A stretch of 7,485 nt of DNA, from the NCBI GenBank assembly GCA_900752475.1, contig CAADVJ010000013.1, positions 1 through 7,485 of the forward strand, given 5' to 3'. The notes beneath the pieces were generated by a model that did no database searches, was not told where the DNA came from, and saw only the letters and a program-made list of their open reading frames with translations. Source of the DNA: an uncultured Collinsella sp. (GTDB lineage: Bacteria > Actinomycetota > Coriobacteriia > Coriobacteriales > Coriobacteriaceae). A program made the position numbers and the translations under genes. Within the stretch, counting starts at the first letter, position 1. Every line of letters starts with the position of its first letter. This document shows, piece after piece, positions 1-6,989 of this stretch.

Positions 1-25
1 GGTCCCAGAGACCCTACAGAAACGG

Positions 26-59
26 CAGGGCGGCCACGGGATCCCCCGTGGCCGCCCTG
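26..59 (-). terminator. Rho-independent terminator after the KdgT-like permease gene
   Basis: A perfect 15-bp GC-rich stem (26-40 pairs with 45-59) closes a 4-base loop, 38 bases beyond the permease stop codon. Read on the minus strand, the stem is followed by CCGTTTCTG, a weak T-rich tail. On the plus strand a T-run (GTTTTTAG, 71-78) lies about 12 bases after the stem, so a plus-strand gene ending left of the window could also use it. The stem is certain from sequence; the terminator role is inferred from its position. Confidence 0.72.
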
Positions 60-97
60 TGGCGTAGCTAGTTTTTAGCCTTGATTGCCGTTTGGCA

Positions 98-1111
98 TTA
101 GGCGGCTGCAGCGGCCTTGTCGGTCGTTGCCTTGCTGTTGCCCTGGCCCTCAAAATGCTTGTGGCACCAGCTGGTGACCAGCGGGGTCAAAATAGCCGTC
201 ACGATTGCGCAGGCAGCAACCTGTGCCGTAGCCGTCGCGAGCACGGCGCCACCGTACATGGCCCCGTTGACGCTTGCCATGGCAGCAGGCGTGGCCACAT
301 TGGCTCCGGCGCAGCTCGAAATGGCCGCACCTGCGACACCCGTACCACCCGTGAGCTTATCGACCGCGATGACGGGAATTGCAAAGACCACCGAGCAGAT
401 CACGCCGAGCAGAATGCCGGGAAGACCACCGTTGATAAGCTGACCAAAAGTCATGGTCGAGCCCATGGCAAAGAAGACGAGCACGATGATGGCGGAAAGT
501 GCCGGAGCCATCATCTTTTTAAAGCTGGGGAAGAGGTTGCCCAGGATAATGCCGACGACAATGGGCAGGATGGCGCCCCCGGGCGCCCAGCCGATCGGGG
601 CCTGGCCGGCAGCGCCGAGCACGATCATCGTGACCGGAGGGCCGACAACCAGCGTGGTGATGGCGACGGCGCCACGCTCGGCCTCATTGCCCATGGTGCC
701 CATCAGACCAGCGTACATAGCGTTGTTGGCGCCGGTGCAAGCCGCCAGCATCACCATGGCAGAGATGCCAAACAGGTTGTCGTTGAACACATAAAGGATG
801 AGCAGCGACACGGCAACGACCACGATCTGCTTGACGGCGATGATGATGGCGCCGCGGGCAGCGGCGGCAGGAGCACTCTTAAACGAAATCGTCGTACCGA
901 CGATGAGCAAAAATGCGCCCACGAGCGGCCCTGCACCCTGCTGGGTCATGCCAAGCGTAAAGCTGCCGAGCGTTTTGAACAGGTCAGGGAACAGCGTGTT
1001 GAGCAGGCAGCCCAACAAAAGCGGCACCAAAATATTGGCACCCGGGATGGAGGACATCTTAAAGAACGGCTCCTTTGCCGCCGGCGCCTCCACCGCAGTC
1101 GATTCACTCAT
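98..1111 (-). CDS. kdgT: 2-keto-3-deoxygluconate permease (KdgT family)
   Basis: This 337-residue integral membrane protein should carry 2-keto-3-deoxygluconate (KDG), a breakdown product of pectin and hexuronates, into the cell by cation symport. Family assignment rests on recalled KdgT landmarks: SIPGANILVPLLLG (residues 21-34), GSFTLGM (49-55), GAILPIVVGIILGN (179-192), and the loop DKLTGGTGVAG followed by SSCAGANVATP (251-275). About ten hydrophobic segments run from residue 25 to 315. The C-terminal tail is short, polar and Ala-rich. Enterobacterial KdgT is about 327 residues, so length is normal. An in-frame ATG lies 21 bases upstream (1132), but ATG 1111 is preferred because AAAGGAG (1124-1118) sits 6 bases before it. 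The gene follows the SDR gene on the same strand after a 108-base gap and is probably co-transcribed, perhaps with attenuation in the gap. Exact substrate (KDG or a related keto-deoxy acid) is not proven. Confidence 0.87.
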   Translation of the reverse strand: MSESTAVEAPAAKEPFFKMSSIPGANILVPLLLGCLLNTLFPDLFKTLGSFTLGMTQQGAGPLVGAFLLIVGTTISFKSAPAAAARGAIIIAVKQIVVVAVSLLILYVFNDNLFGISAMVMLAACTGANNAMYAGLMGTMGNEAERGAVAITTLVVGPPVTMIVLGAAGQAPIGWAPGGAILPIVVGIILGNLFPSFKKMMAPALSAIIVLVFFAMGSTMTFGQLINGGLPGILLGVICSVVFAIPVIAVDKLTGGTGVAGAAISSCAGANVATPAAMASVNGAMYGGAVLATATAQVAACAIVTAILTPLVTSWCHKHFEGQGNSKATTDKAAAAA

Positions 1112-1168
1112 ATATATCTCCTTTGGATGCATGCGAATCGTAGCCGCACGCGCCTATGTCAGAAAGAA

Positions 1169-1188
1169 GGCGACAACCCCGAGTCGCC
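1169..1188 (-). terminator. Candidate terminator or attenuator between the SDR gene and kdgT
   Basis: GGCGAC (1169-1174) and GTCGCC (1183-1188) form a 6-bp stem with an 8-base loop. On the minus strand the stem is followed by TTCTTTCT, a terminator-like tail, 31 bases after the SDR stop codon. A second GTCGCC copy at 1192-1197 could pair with the same arm instead. The stem is short, so it may only partly stop transcription and thereby lower permease expression relative to the SDR. Confidence 0.45.
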
Positions 1189-1219
1189 AGGGTCGCCGCC
1201 AAACAATCACCGCGGGGTA

Positions 1220-1969
1220 TTACCCGTCCAGGACGATGCCGCCGTCGCAGTCACCGATCTCGCCGTTCACGAAGCTAGCGAGGTCGGAAGCGAAGAACAG
1301 CACCATCTGCGCAGGCTCGCTGGCCTGGGCGGCGCGGCCCAGAGGAATACCGTTGATGATGCGCTGGGAGTTCTCGTCAGAGAGAATCGAGGTCATATCG
1401 GTCAACGTGAGCGACGGGCACACGGCGTTGCAGCGGACGCCAAACTTGCCGCCCTCCTTGGCGACTGCCTTGGTTAGACCGTTAACACCGGCCTTGGAGC
1501 TCGCATAAGCCGCGGTGCCGAGCAGGCCGCCGCCGATCTTGCCAGCAACAGAGCTCACGTTGACGATAGTGCCGGCATGAGCCGCCTTAAAGTGCGGGTA
1601 CACGGCGTTCATCATGGTAAAGGTGCCGTTGAGGTTGATGTCGATGGTACGGCGCCACTCGGTGTCATCGATCTCGTCAAACTTCTTGGTGCTGATAACG
1701 CCAGCGCAGTTGATCAGGATGTTGGTTTGCGGCAAGTCCGTAAAAATCTGCTCGACGGTCTCGCGCGCCTTGGGCGCATCGGCGACATCGAGCTGATAGA
1801 ACTTGTTGCCCTCGCCAAGCTCGGCCACAGCGGCCTCGCCCTTAGCAGCGTTCCTTGCGATGAGCGCGACATGTCCGCCGCCCGCGACGATGCCCTTGGC
1901 GATCTCGAGGCCAATGCCCTGAGTGCCGCCCGTGACGATCGCGGTCTTGCCCGTGAAGTCAAATGCCAT
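1220..1969 (-). CDS. Short-chain dehydrogenase/reductase (SDR), classical type
   Basis: A 249-residue cytosolic NAD(P)-dependent oxidoreductase with a Rossmann fold. Visible motifs are the dinucleotide-binding TGGTQGIG (residues 13-20), D61 in LDV, NCAG (87-90, a variant of NNAG), N112 in INLNG, catalytic Ser (S140 in NVSS), and YASSK with Y155 and K159. The catalytic tetrad is therefore complete. Arg39 just after the second strand (ARN) is a pattern often linked to NADP(H) preference; this is an inference. Family members act on sugar, sugar-alcohol and keto-acid hydroxyls; proximity to a KdgT-type permease suggests a 2-keto-3-deoxy sugar acid or related uronate product, as for KduD, but similarity to KduD is not strong enough to name it. 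A reading frame extends upstream to 2086, but ATG 1969 is chosen because AAAGGGGG (1985-1978) precedes it by 8 bases and the SDR fold begins right there. It is first gene of the minus-strand unit. Confidence 0.9.
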   Translation of the reverse strand: MAFDFTGKTAIVTGGTQGIGLEIAKGIVAGGGHVALIARNAAKGEAAVAELGEGNKFYQLDVADAPKARETVEQIFTDLPQTNILINCAGVISTKKFDEIDDTEWRRTIDINLNGTFTMMNAVYPHFKAAHAGTIVNVSSVAGKIGGGLLGTAAYASSKAGVNGLTKAVAKEGGKFGVRCNAVCPSLTLTDMTSILSDENSQRIINGIPLGRAAQASEPAQMVLFFASDLASFVNGEIGDCDGGIVLDG

Positions 1970-2017
1970 GACTCCATCCCCCTTTATGTAAGGTGTCTCC
2001 TTGCGGGAAGTTGGAGC

Positions 2018-2032
2018 ATCGCACGTGGCGAT
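2018..2032. promoter_or_regulatory. Operator-like inverted repeat upstream of the SDR gene
   Basis: ATCGC (2018-2022) and GCGAT (2028-2032) form a perfect 5+5 inverted repeat around ACGTG. It overlaps the TATAAT at 2036-2031 and covers the expected start point of that promoter, a usual place for a repressor. No sugar-acid regulator gene (GntR, IclR or LacI type) is in the window, so the binding protein is unknown. Confidence 0.35.
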
Positions 2033-2036
2033 TATA
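2031..2036 (-). promoter_or_regulatory. Consensus -10 box, candidate proximal promoter of the SDR gene
   Basis: On the minus strand the sequence reads CTCATATAATCGCC, holding a perfect TATAAT. No good -35 hexamer lies 16-18 bases upstream, so it may need an activator or may be chance. It would give a leader of about 55 bases before the SDR start. Confidence 0.38.
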
Positions 2037-2084
2037 TGAGTCCCAGTCGTCATGGTGGTGACAACCCCTCGCCTAACCGCGTGC

Positions 2085-2112
2085 ATAATAGTTCTTTGAA
2101 ACGCTTCAGCAA
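2085..2112 (-). promoter_or_regulatory. Candidate distal promoter of the SDR-kdgT unit
   Basis: On the minus strand, TTGCTG (2112-2107) and TATTAT (2090-2085) are separated by 16 bases, close to a housekeeping -35/-10 pair. Transcription would start near 2078, leaving a leader of about 110 bases before the SDR start codon that crosses the operator-like repeat at 2018-2032. Confidence 0.45.
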
Positions 2113-2122
2113 TTGAATGATT

Positions 2123-2145
2123 TTAAGTCTTAATGCACTCTTAAT
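2123..2145. promoter_or_regulatory. Palindrome plus 11-bp-spaced CTTAAT repeats, possible operator
   Basis: TTAAG (2123-2127) and CTTAA (2129-2133) form a palindrome around one base. CTTAAT occurs at 2129-2134 and again at 2140-2145, one helical turn apart. The cluster lies in the divergent region between the SDR and MarR genes, next to TAATAT (2142-2147), the best -10-like box for the MarR operon, for which I see no good -35. It could be a MarR-type operator. Confidence 0.3.
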
Positions 2146-2213
2146 ATTGCCTAGCGGCCAAGTAGATTTTTGGAACATGCCTAGAAATCCACCGAATGGG
2201 ATGGTTGAGCGGG

Positions 2214-2271
2214 GGTATCATCTTTTACCGAAAATAGTTTCTAGTGTTAGGGGTTTTCGGTGGAAGATACC
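2214..2271 (+). promoter_or_regulatory. Inverted repeat enclosing the MarR ribosome-binding site and start
   Basis: GGTATC (2214-2219) pairs with GATACC (2266-2271), and ACCGAAAA (2227-2234) pairs with TTTTCGGT (2254-2261). The inner loop of 19 bases holds the ribosome-binding site AGGGG (2249-2253), and the GTG start (2260-2262) enters the inner stem. In mRNA this would form a 14-bp interrupted hairpin that could hide the translation start. In DNA it could instead be an operator. Confidence 0.5.
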
Positions 2272-2709
2272 GATTTCCGTGAACTTGGGCGTCAGCTCCT
2301 TTCCGAGTTCGGCAGCATGCATCAGCGCATTTCGCGTTTTGCGGACAAAGCCCTCGGCGGCGAGATGGCCGTCATGCGCGCCCTCATACTCGCCGGCGGT
2401 TCGCTCACGCCGAGCGAACTCGCTGATCGCGCCTGGGTCTCGAGCGCCCGCATCGCCAATATCCTACGCGCCCTCGAGGCCAAGGGCTGGGTCGAGCGCG
2501 AGCACTCAAAGACTGACCGTCGTCGTGTACACGTCATAGTGACCGACAAAGGATTCCAGGATCTAGAAATCAAACGTCGGGAATTCGAGGACCGCACTGC
2601 GGCTTTCCTCGAGCAGCTCGGCGAAACAGATACCCAAGAGATGGTGCGTCTTCTAAGGCGTGCCAACGAAATTATCGACCGCAATCAAGAAAGGAGAGAT
2701 GCCGAGTGA
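2260..2709 (+). CDS. MarR-family winged helix-turn-helix transcriptional regulator
   Basis: A 149-residue DNA-binding protein, usual length for MarR. The helix-turn-helix spans about residues 49-76 (LTPSELADRAWVSSARIANILRALEAKGWV). The wing follows at about 80-98, with the family hallmark D86-R87-R88 in KTDRRR, then VTDKG. The flanking N- and C-terminal helices would form the dimer interface. MarR proteins usually repress their own operon and release DNA on binding a small ligand, often the compound the linked transporter exports. That fits its place as first gene of an exporter operon, though the ligand cannot be read from sequence. The start is GTG at 2260, supported by AGGGG (2249-2253) 6 bases before it; no in-frame ATG gives the full N-terminal helix. 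The stop overlaps the start of the next gene by 4 bases (GTGA), and AAGGAG for that gene lies inside this one. Confidence 0.92.
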   Translation: MEDTDFRELGRQLLSEFGSMHQRISRFADKALGGEMAVMRALILAGGSLTPSELADRAWVSSARIANILRALEAKGWVEREHSKTDRRRVHVIVTDKGFQDLEIKRREFEDRTAAFLEQLGETDTQEMVRLLRRANEIIDRNQERRDAE

Positions 2710-5072
2710 GGATTCTCAAGCTCTTTAAAAAGCATGTCCTGGCACTGTTCGCAGCTATCGTACTTATCGTAATCAGCTGCAACGCCGATCTGGCACTGCC
2801 CACCTATATGAGCGACATCGTCGACGTGGGCGTGCAGCAAGGCGGCATCGCCTCGCCCGTGCCCGACACCATTCGCGCCGAATCACTCGACGACCTCGAA
2901 CTCTTTATGAGCGCCAAGGACGCCAAAGCTGTGGAGGCCGTGTTTAGCAAGGCTGACAAAAATGGCATTCGAACGTACAAGGGTACCGAGGAAGAGCGTG
3001 CCGATGGAGGCAAGATTGCCGACATTATGAGCCTGCCCGAGACTGTCGTCCTTTCGCTCGACCAGGGCATTGACGCCAACTCCATGGGCGACATGATGGG
3101 CTCGTCCAGCGAGAAAGACAACAACGCTGCCCAGGCCATGCCCACCCCCGAGCAAATGGCAGCGATGACGCCCGAGCAGCTCGCCGAGATGCAGCAGAAG
3201 GCCGCGGCGGCGCAAAACATGCAAAAGCAGATTGATGCCGACGGCGGTAAGATCACCATGAAGAGCCTGCGCCTGGGTGTCGAGGGCGGTCTGGTAGACC
3301 AAAGCAAGCTCGTCGAGGGCGCCAACCAAATGGCGGATAAAATGGGCTCCATGTCGGGCTCCATCGTCACCCAGCGCGCCGTGAGCTATGTACAGGACGA
3401 GTACAAGGCGCAGGGCATCGACTCCGCCGACGTGCAGAACGCCTACCTGAGCCGCATGGCGACCACGATGTTTGGACTGTGCCTCGTGTCGCTCGTCGCC
3501 ACCATCCTGACCGGTGCCGTGGCTTCGCGCACCGCCTGCTCCATCGCCCGCGACCTGCGCCGCGAGACCTTCAACAAGGTTATGCACTTCTCGCCGGCCG
3601 AGGTGGGCAAGTTTAGCCAGGCCTCGCTCATCACCCGCTGCACCAACGACATTCAGCAGATCCAGATGGCCGCAACTCTGTTTATCCGCATGTGTCTGAT
3701 GGCCCCCGTCATGGGCATCGTCGCCGTCATGCGCGTCCTGGCCAACCATACCGGCCTGGAGTGGACCATCGCCGTTGCCATCATCGCGGTCTCGGCCGTC
3801 GTCGGCGTGCTTATGGGCCTCACCATGCCCAAGTTCAAAAAGATGCAAAGCTTTGTTGACCGCGTGAACCTTACCGCCCGCGAGCTGCTCGACGGCCTTA
3901 TGCCCATCCGCTCGTTCAACCGCGAGGAACATGAGCTCGAACGTTTTGACAAGGCGTCGCTCGACCTGATGACCACGCAGCTCTACACCAACCGAGCCAT
4001 GAGCTTTATGATGCCGCTCATGATGCTCGTCATGAACTGCATCACCGTGCTTATCGTCTGGTTTGGCGCGCAGGGCGTGTCCGACGGCGTGATGCAGGTC
4101 GGCAACATGATGGCGTTTATCTCCTACACCATGCAGATCGTCATGGCGTTTATGATCCTCACCATGGTTTCGGTCATCCTGCCCCGTGCCGAGGTCGCAG
4201 CCGAGCGCGTAGATGAGGTCATCACCTGCCCCACGAGCATCAACGACCCTGCCTCGCCCAAACTGCCCGCGGCCAGCTCGCCGCGCGGTGAGCTCACCTT
4301 CCGCGACGTGAGCTTCCAGTACCCCGATGCCCGCGCCGACGTCATTAGCGGTGTGAACTTCACCACGCATGCCGGTCAGATGCTCGGCATCATTGGCTCC
4401 ACGGGCTCGGGCAAGTCCACGCTCGTACAGCTGATTCCGCGCCTGTACGACGTCACGGGCGGCAGCATTTCGCTCGACGGCATCGACGTGCGCGACATGA
4501 CCCTTTCCGAGCTGCGCCGCCGCATTGGTTACATCCCGCAGCAGGGGCGTCTGTTCTCGGGCACCGTCGAGAGCAACCTCAAGTTTGCCGGCGACATGGT
4601 GAGCGATGATGACATGCGCCAGGCCGCGCGCATCGCACAGGCCGAGGACTTTATCGCCGAGCGTGAGGGCGGTTACGACTCCCCCATCAGCCAGGGCGGC
4701 TCCAATGTTTCGGGTGGTCAGCGCCAGCGTCTGGCCATCGCCCGCGCATTGGCCAAAAAGCCCGAGGTCGTGGTGTTCGATGACTCGTTTAGTGCCCTCG
4801 ACTACAAGACCGACGCGCGCCTGCGCGAGGAGCTGGCCAAAAACGTTACCGACGCCGCACTCGTGGTCGTGGCCCAGCGCATCGCGACCATCATGCACGC
4901 CGACCAGATCATCGTGCTCGACGACGGCCACGTAGTGGGCACCGGCACGCACGAGGAGCTGCTGCGCAGCTGCCCGGCGTACCTGGAGATCGCACAGTCG
5001 CAGCTTTCCGCCGAGGAGCTGGGGCTTACCCAAGAAGAAATTGCAGCCGTCACGGAAGGAGGCGAGCGCTAA
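2706..5072 (+). CDS. ABC exporter half-transporter, degenerate-site subunit with a large extracellular insert
   Basis: A 788-residue type IV ABC exporter subunit with fused membrane and ATPase domains; about 200 residues longer than usual. TM1 is at about 8-30, TM2 at 253-275, TM3-4 at 322-375 and TM5-6 at 432-495. The extra segment (about 41-250) lies between TM1 and TM2, on the expected outer face. It is Met/Gln/Ala-rich near 125-172 and has a tandem repeat TPEQMAAM/TPEQLAEM (147-162). The ATPase domain (about 529-770) shows Walker A GSTGSGKST (564-572), Q-loop Gln612, signature VSGGQ (668-672) and Walker B D692. The catalytic Glu is Asp (D693) and the switch His is Gln (Q724 in VVAQRI), so this Walker A/B site should hydrolyse ATP poorly. 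This matches the degenerate subunit of heterodimers such as TM287/288. The start is GTG 2706, with AAGGAG (2691-2696). The substrate is unknown; drug, lipid or peptide are all possible. Confidence 0.93.
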   Translation: MRILKLFKKHVLALFAAIVLIVISCNADLALPTYMSDIVDVGVQQGGIASPVPDTIRAESLDDLELFMSAKDAKAVEAVFSKADKNGIRTYKGTEEERADGGKIADIMSLPETVVLSLDQGIDANSMGDMMGSSSEKDNNAAQAMPTPEQMAAMTPEQLAEMQQKAAAAQNMQKQIDADGGKITMKSLRLGVEGGLVDQSKLVEGANQMADKMGSMSGSIVTQRAVSYVQDEYKAQGIDSADVQNAYLSRMATTMFGLCLVSLVATILTGAVASRTACSIARDLRRETFNKVMHFSPAEVGKFSQASLITRCTNDIQQIQMAATLFIRMCLMAPVMGIVAVMRVLANHTGLEWTIAVAIIAVSAVVGVLMGLTMPKFKKMQSFVDRVNLTARELLDGLMPIRSFNREEHELERFDKASLDLMTTQLYTNRAMSFMMPLMMLVMNCITVLIVWFGAQGVSDGVMQVGNMMAFISYTMQIVMAFMILTMVSVILPRAEVAAERVDEVITCPTSINDPASPKLPAASSPRGELTFRDVSFQYPDARADVISGVNFTTHAGQMLGIIGSTGSGKSTLVQLIPRLYDVTGGSISLDGIDVRDMTLSELRRRIGYIPQQGRLFSGTVESNLKFAGDMVSDDDMRQAARIAQAEDFIAEREGGYDSPISQGGSNVSGGQRQRLAIARALAKKPEVVVFDDSFSALDYKTDARLREELAKNVTDAALVVVAQRIATIMHADQIIVLDDGHVVGTGTHEELLRSCPAYLEIAQSQLSAEELGLTQEEIAAVTEGGER

Positions 5073-6928
5073 TGGCAGACGAGACCAAGACTCAGATTCC
5101 CAAGCCCACCCGCCAGCGTGGTCCCATGGGCCGCATGGGTGGCATGCGTCGTGGCGAAAAGGCCAAGGACTTTAAGGGCACCATGAGGCAGCTGCTCGGC
5201 TATATCGGCCAGCACAAGATTGCCGTGTTTGCCGCCGTCGCCTTTGCCGTGTGCTCGGTCATCTTTAACATTGTGGGACCCAAGGTGCTCGGCCAGGTTA
5301 CGACCAAGCTGTTCGAAGGCCTGGTCGCCAAGGTCAACGGCACCGGCGACGTTGACTTTGACTGGATCGCCAAGACGCTCGGCTTTTTGCTCTGCCTGTA
5401 TCTGGCGAGCTCTGTCTGCAGCCTGGTCCAGGGCTGGCTCATGACCGGCGTCACGCAAAAGATCTGCTACCGCATGCGCAAGGAAATCGCCGCCAAGATT
5501 GCCGTCGTGCCGATGAGTTACTTCAACGGCCACAGCAAGGGAGACGTACTCAGCCGCATCACCAACGACGTCGATACGCTGGGTCAGTCGCTCAACCAGA
5601 GCGTGACGCAGCTCATCACGTCGGTGACGCAGATTATCGGCGTGCTCGTCATGATGCTTTCGATCAGCCTGCCGCTTACCGGCGTCACCGTGCTCACGCT
5701 GCCGGCCGCCGCGATTATCTTGACCGTAATGATTCACTTCTCGCAGCCGTACTTCCGCGAGCAGCAGCAGGTTCTGGGCGCCGTCAACGGCATTATCGAG
5801 GAGGACTTTGCCGGCCAGAACGTCATTCAGGTGTTCGACCGCGCCGAGGCCTCGATCGAAGAGTTCGACCGTCAAAACGACCGCCTCTTTATTAGTGGCT
5901 GGCGCTCGCAGTTCCTGTCGGGCCTGATGATGCCGCTTATGAGCCTGGTGGGTAACATGGGCTACGTGGGCGTTGTCGTGGTGGGCGCACAGCTCGCACT
6001 GACCGGCAACGCCACGCCCGGCGACATCCAGAGCTTTATCCAGTACGTTCGCAACTTTACGCAGCCCGTGCAGCAACTGGGCAACGTGAGCAACACGATG
6101 CAGTCGATGGCAGCCGCCACCGAGCGCGTCTTTGAGTTCCTGGCCGCGCCCGAGGAGGAGCAGAAGGCCGACGCGCGGATTCCCGAGAAGCGCCCCGGCC
6201 ACGTGGAGTTTGACCATGTCAAGTTTGGCTACACGCCCGACAAGACCATCATCCACGACTTTAGCTGCGAGGCGCAGCCCGGCCAGACCATCGCCATCGT
6301 CGGTCCTACCGGCGCCGGCAAGACCACGCTCATTAAGCTGCTGCAGCGCTTCTACGACGTGGACGGCGGCTCGCTGCGTGTCGAGGGCGTCGATGTGCGC
6401 GACTGGGACCGCGCGGCACTGCGCGGCGAGTTTGCCATGGTGCTGCAGGACACCTGGCTGTTTAACGGCACCATCCGCGAGAACATCCGCTACGGACGCC
6501 CCGATGCAAGCGATGCCGAGGTCGAGGCCGCTGCGCGCGCCGCACGCTGCGACCACTTTATTCATACGCTCGCCGGTGGCTACGACTTTATGATCAACGA
6601 GGAGGGCACCAACCTGTCGCAGGGTCAGCGCCAGCTCGTGACCATCGCCCGTGCCATTTTGGCCGACCGCCCGGCACTGATTCTGGACGAGGCGACTTCC
6701 AACGTCGATACCCGTACCGAGGAGCTCATTCAGCGCGCCATGGATGCGCTGATGCAGGGCCGCACCAGCTTTGTCATCGCGCACCGCCTGTCCACGATCC
6801 GCAACGCCGACGTGATCTTGGTGATTCGCGACGGCGACATCGTCGAGAAGGGTACACACGACGAGTTGCTCGCCCAGGGCGGCTTCTACGCCGACCTGTA
6901 CAACTCGCAATTCGACGAGGCGGCGTAA
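5072..6928 (+). CDS. ABC exporter half-transporter, catalytic-site subunit
   Basis: A 618-residue type IV ABC exporter subunit, partner of the protein encoded just upstream. A basic Gly/Met-rich cytosolic tail (about 12-35) precedes six membrane helices: about 48-70, 102-125, two within 178-222 and two within 283-335. The ATPase domain (about 378-610) has Walker A GPTGAGKTT (411-419), Q-loop Gln459, Walker B D539, catalytic E540 (LILDEATSNVD) and switch H571 (VIAHRLSTI). Its signature is LSQGQ (515-519) rather than LSGGQ, and that motif would face the degenerate site of the partner. So one consensus and one degenerate ATP site are predicted in the heterodimer. ATG 5072 shares one base with the preceding stop (TAATG), and AAGGAGG (5056-5062) lies 9 bases upstream, so translation is coupled and subunits should be made in similar amounts. 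A homodimer is less likely given this pairing. Confidence 0.95.
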   Translation: MADETKTQIPKPTRQRGPMGRMGGMRRGEKAKDFKGTMRQLLGYIGQHKIAVFAAVAFAVCSVIFNIVGPKVLGQVTTKLFEGLVAKVNGTGDVDFDWIAKTLGFLLCLYLASSVCSLVQGWLMTGVTQKICYRMRKEIAAKIAVVPMSYFNGHSKGDVLSRITNDVDTLGQSLNQSVTQLITSVTQIIGVLVMMLSISLPLTGVTVLTLPAAAIILTVMIHFSQPYFREQQQVLGAVNGIIEEDFAGQNVIQVFDRAEASIEEFDRQNDRLFISGWRSQFLSGLMMPLMSLVGNMGYVGVVVVGAQLALTGNATPGDIQSFIQYVRNFTQPVQQLGNVSNTMQSMAAATERVFEFLAAPEEEQKADARIPEKRPGHVEFDHVKFGYTPDKTIIHDFSCEAQPGQTIAIVGPTGAGKTTLIKLLQRFYDVDGGSLRVEGVDVRDWDRAALRGEFAMVLQDTWLFNGTIRENIRYGRPDASDAEVEAAARAARCDHFIHTLAGGYDFMINEEGTNLSQGQRQLVTIARAILADRPALILDEATSNVDTRTEELIQRAMDALMQGRTSFVIAHRLSTIRNADVILVIRDGDIVEKGTHDELLAQGGFYADLYNSQFDEAA

Positions 6929-6961
6929 ATTCTGTCGCAAGGAACGAATAACGCCCGAGAA

Positions 6962-6989
6962 CGGGGGGGCAGGGCAAACCCCGCCCCCG
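6962..6989 (+). terminator. Candidate terminator of the MarR-ABC operon
   Basis: A G-run (6963-6969) and a C-run (6984-6988), with GGG (6972-6974) against CCC (6980-6982), form an imperfect GC-rich hairpin with a small CAAAC loop, 33 bases after the last stop. It is followed by CTTTG, a poor U-tract. Position favours a terminator; tail quality does not. Confidence 0.5.

Noticed and set aside
1112..1132. Earlier ATG at 1132 for the permease (adds MHPKEIY)
   Set aside because: It would place the good ribosome-binding site AAAGGAG inside the coding region; ATG 1111 is correctly spaced from it.
92..1477. 461-residue open frame on the plus strand
   Set aside because: It covers two minus-strand genes antisense and is rich in Arg, Asp and His with no motif; the permease and SDR explain the DNA.
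1970..2086. 39-residue N-terminal extension of the SDR from 2086
   Set aside because: The SDR fold starts at MAFDFTGKTAIVTGG. The extension crosses promoter-like and operator-like sequence and has no SDR similarity.
2883..5033. 716-residue open frame on the minus strand
   Set aside because: It is the mirror of the first ABC gene in GC-rich DNA. Its product is His/Asp/Gly-rich with no fold-like pattern, while the plus strand has full ABC motifs.
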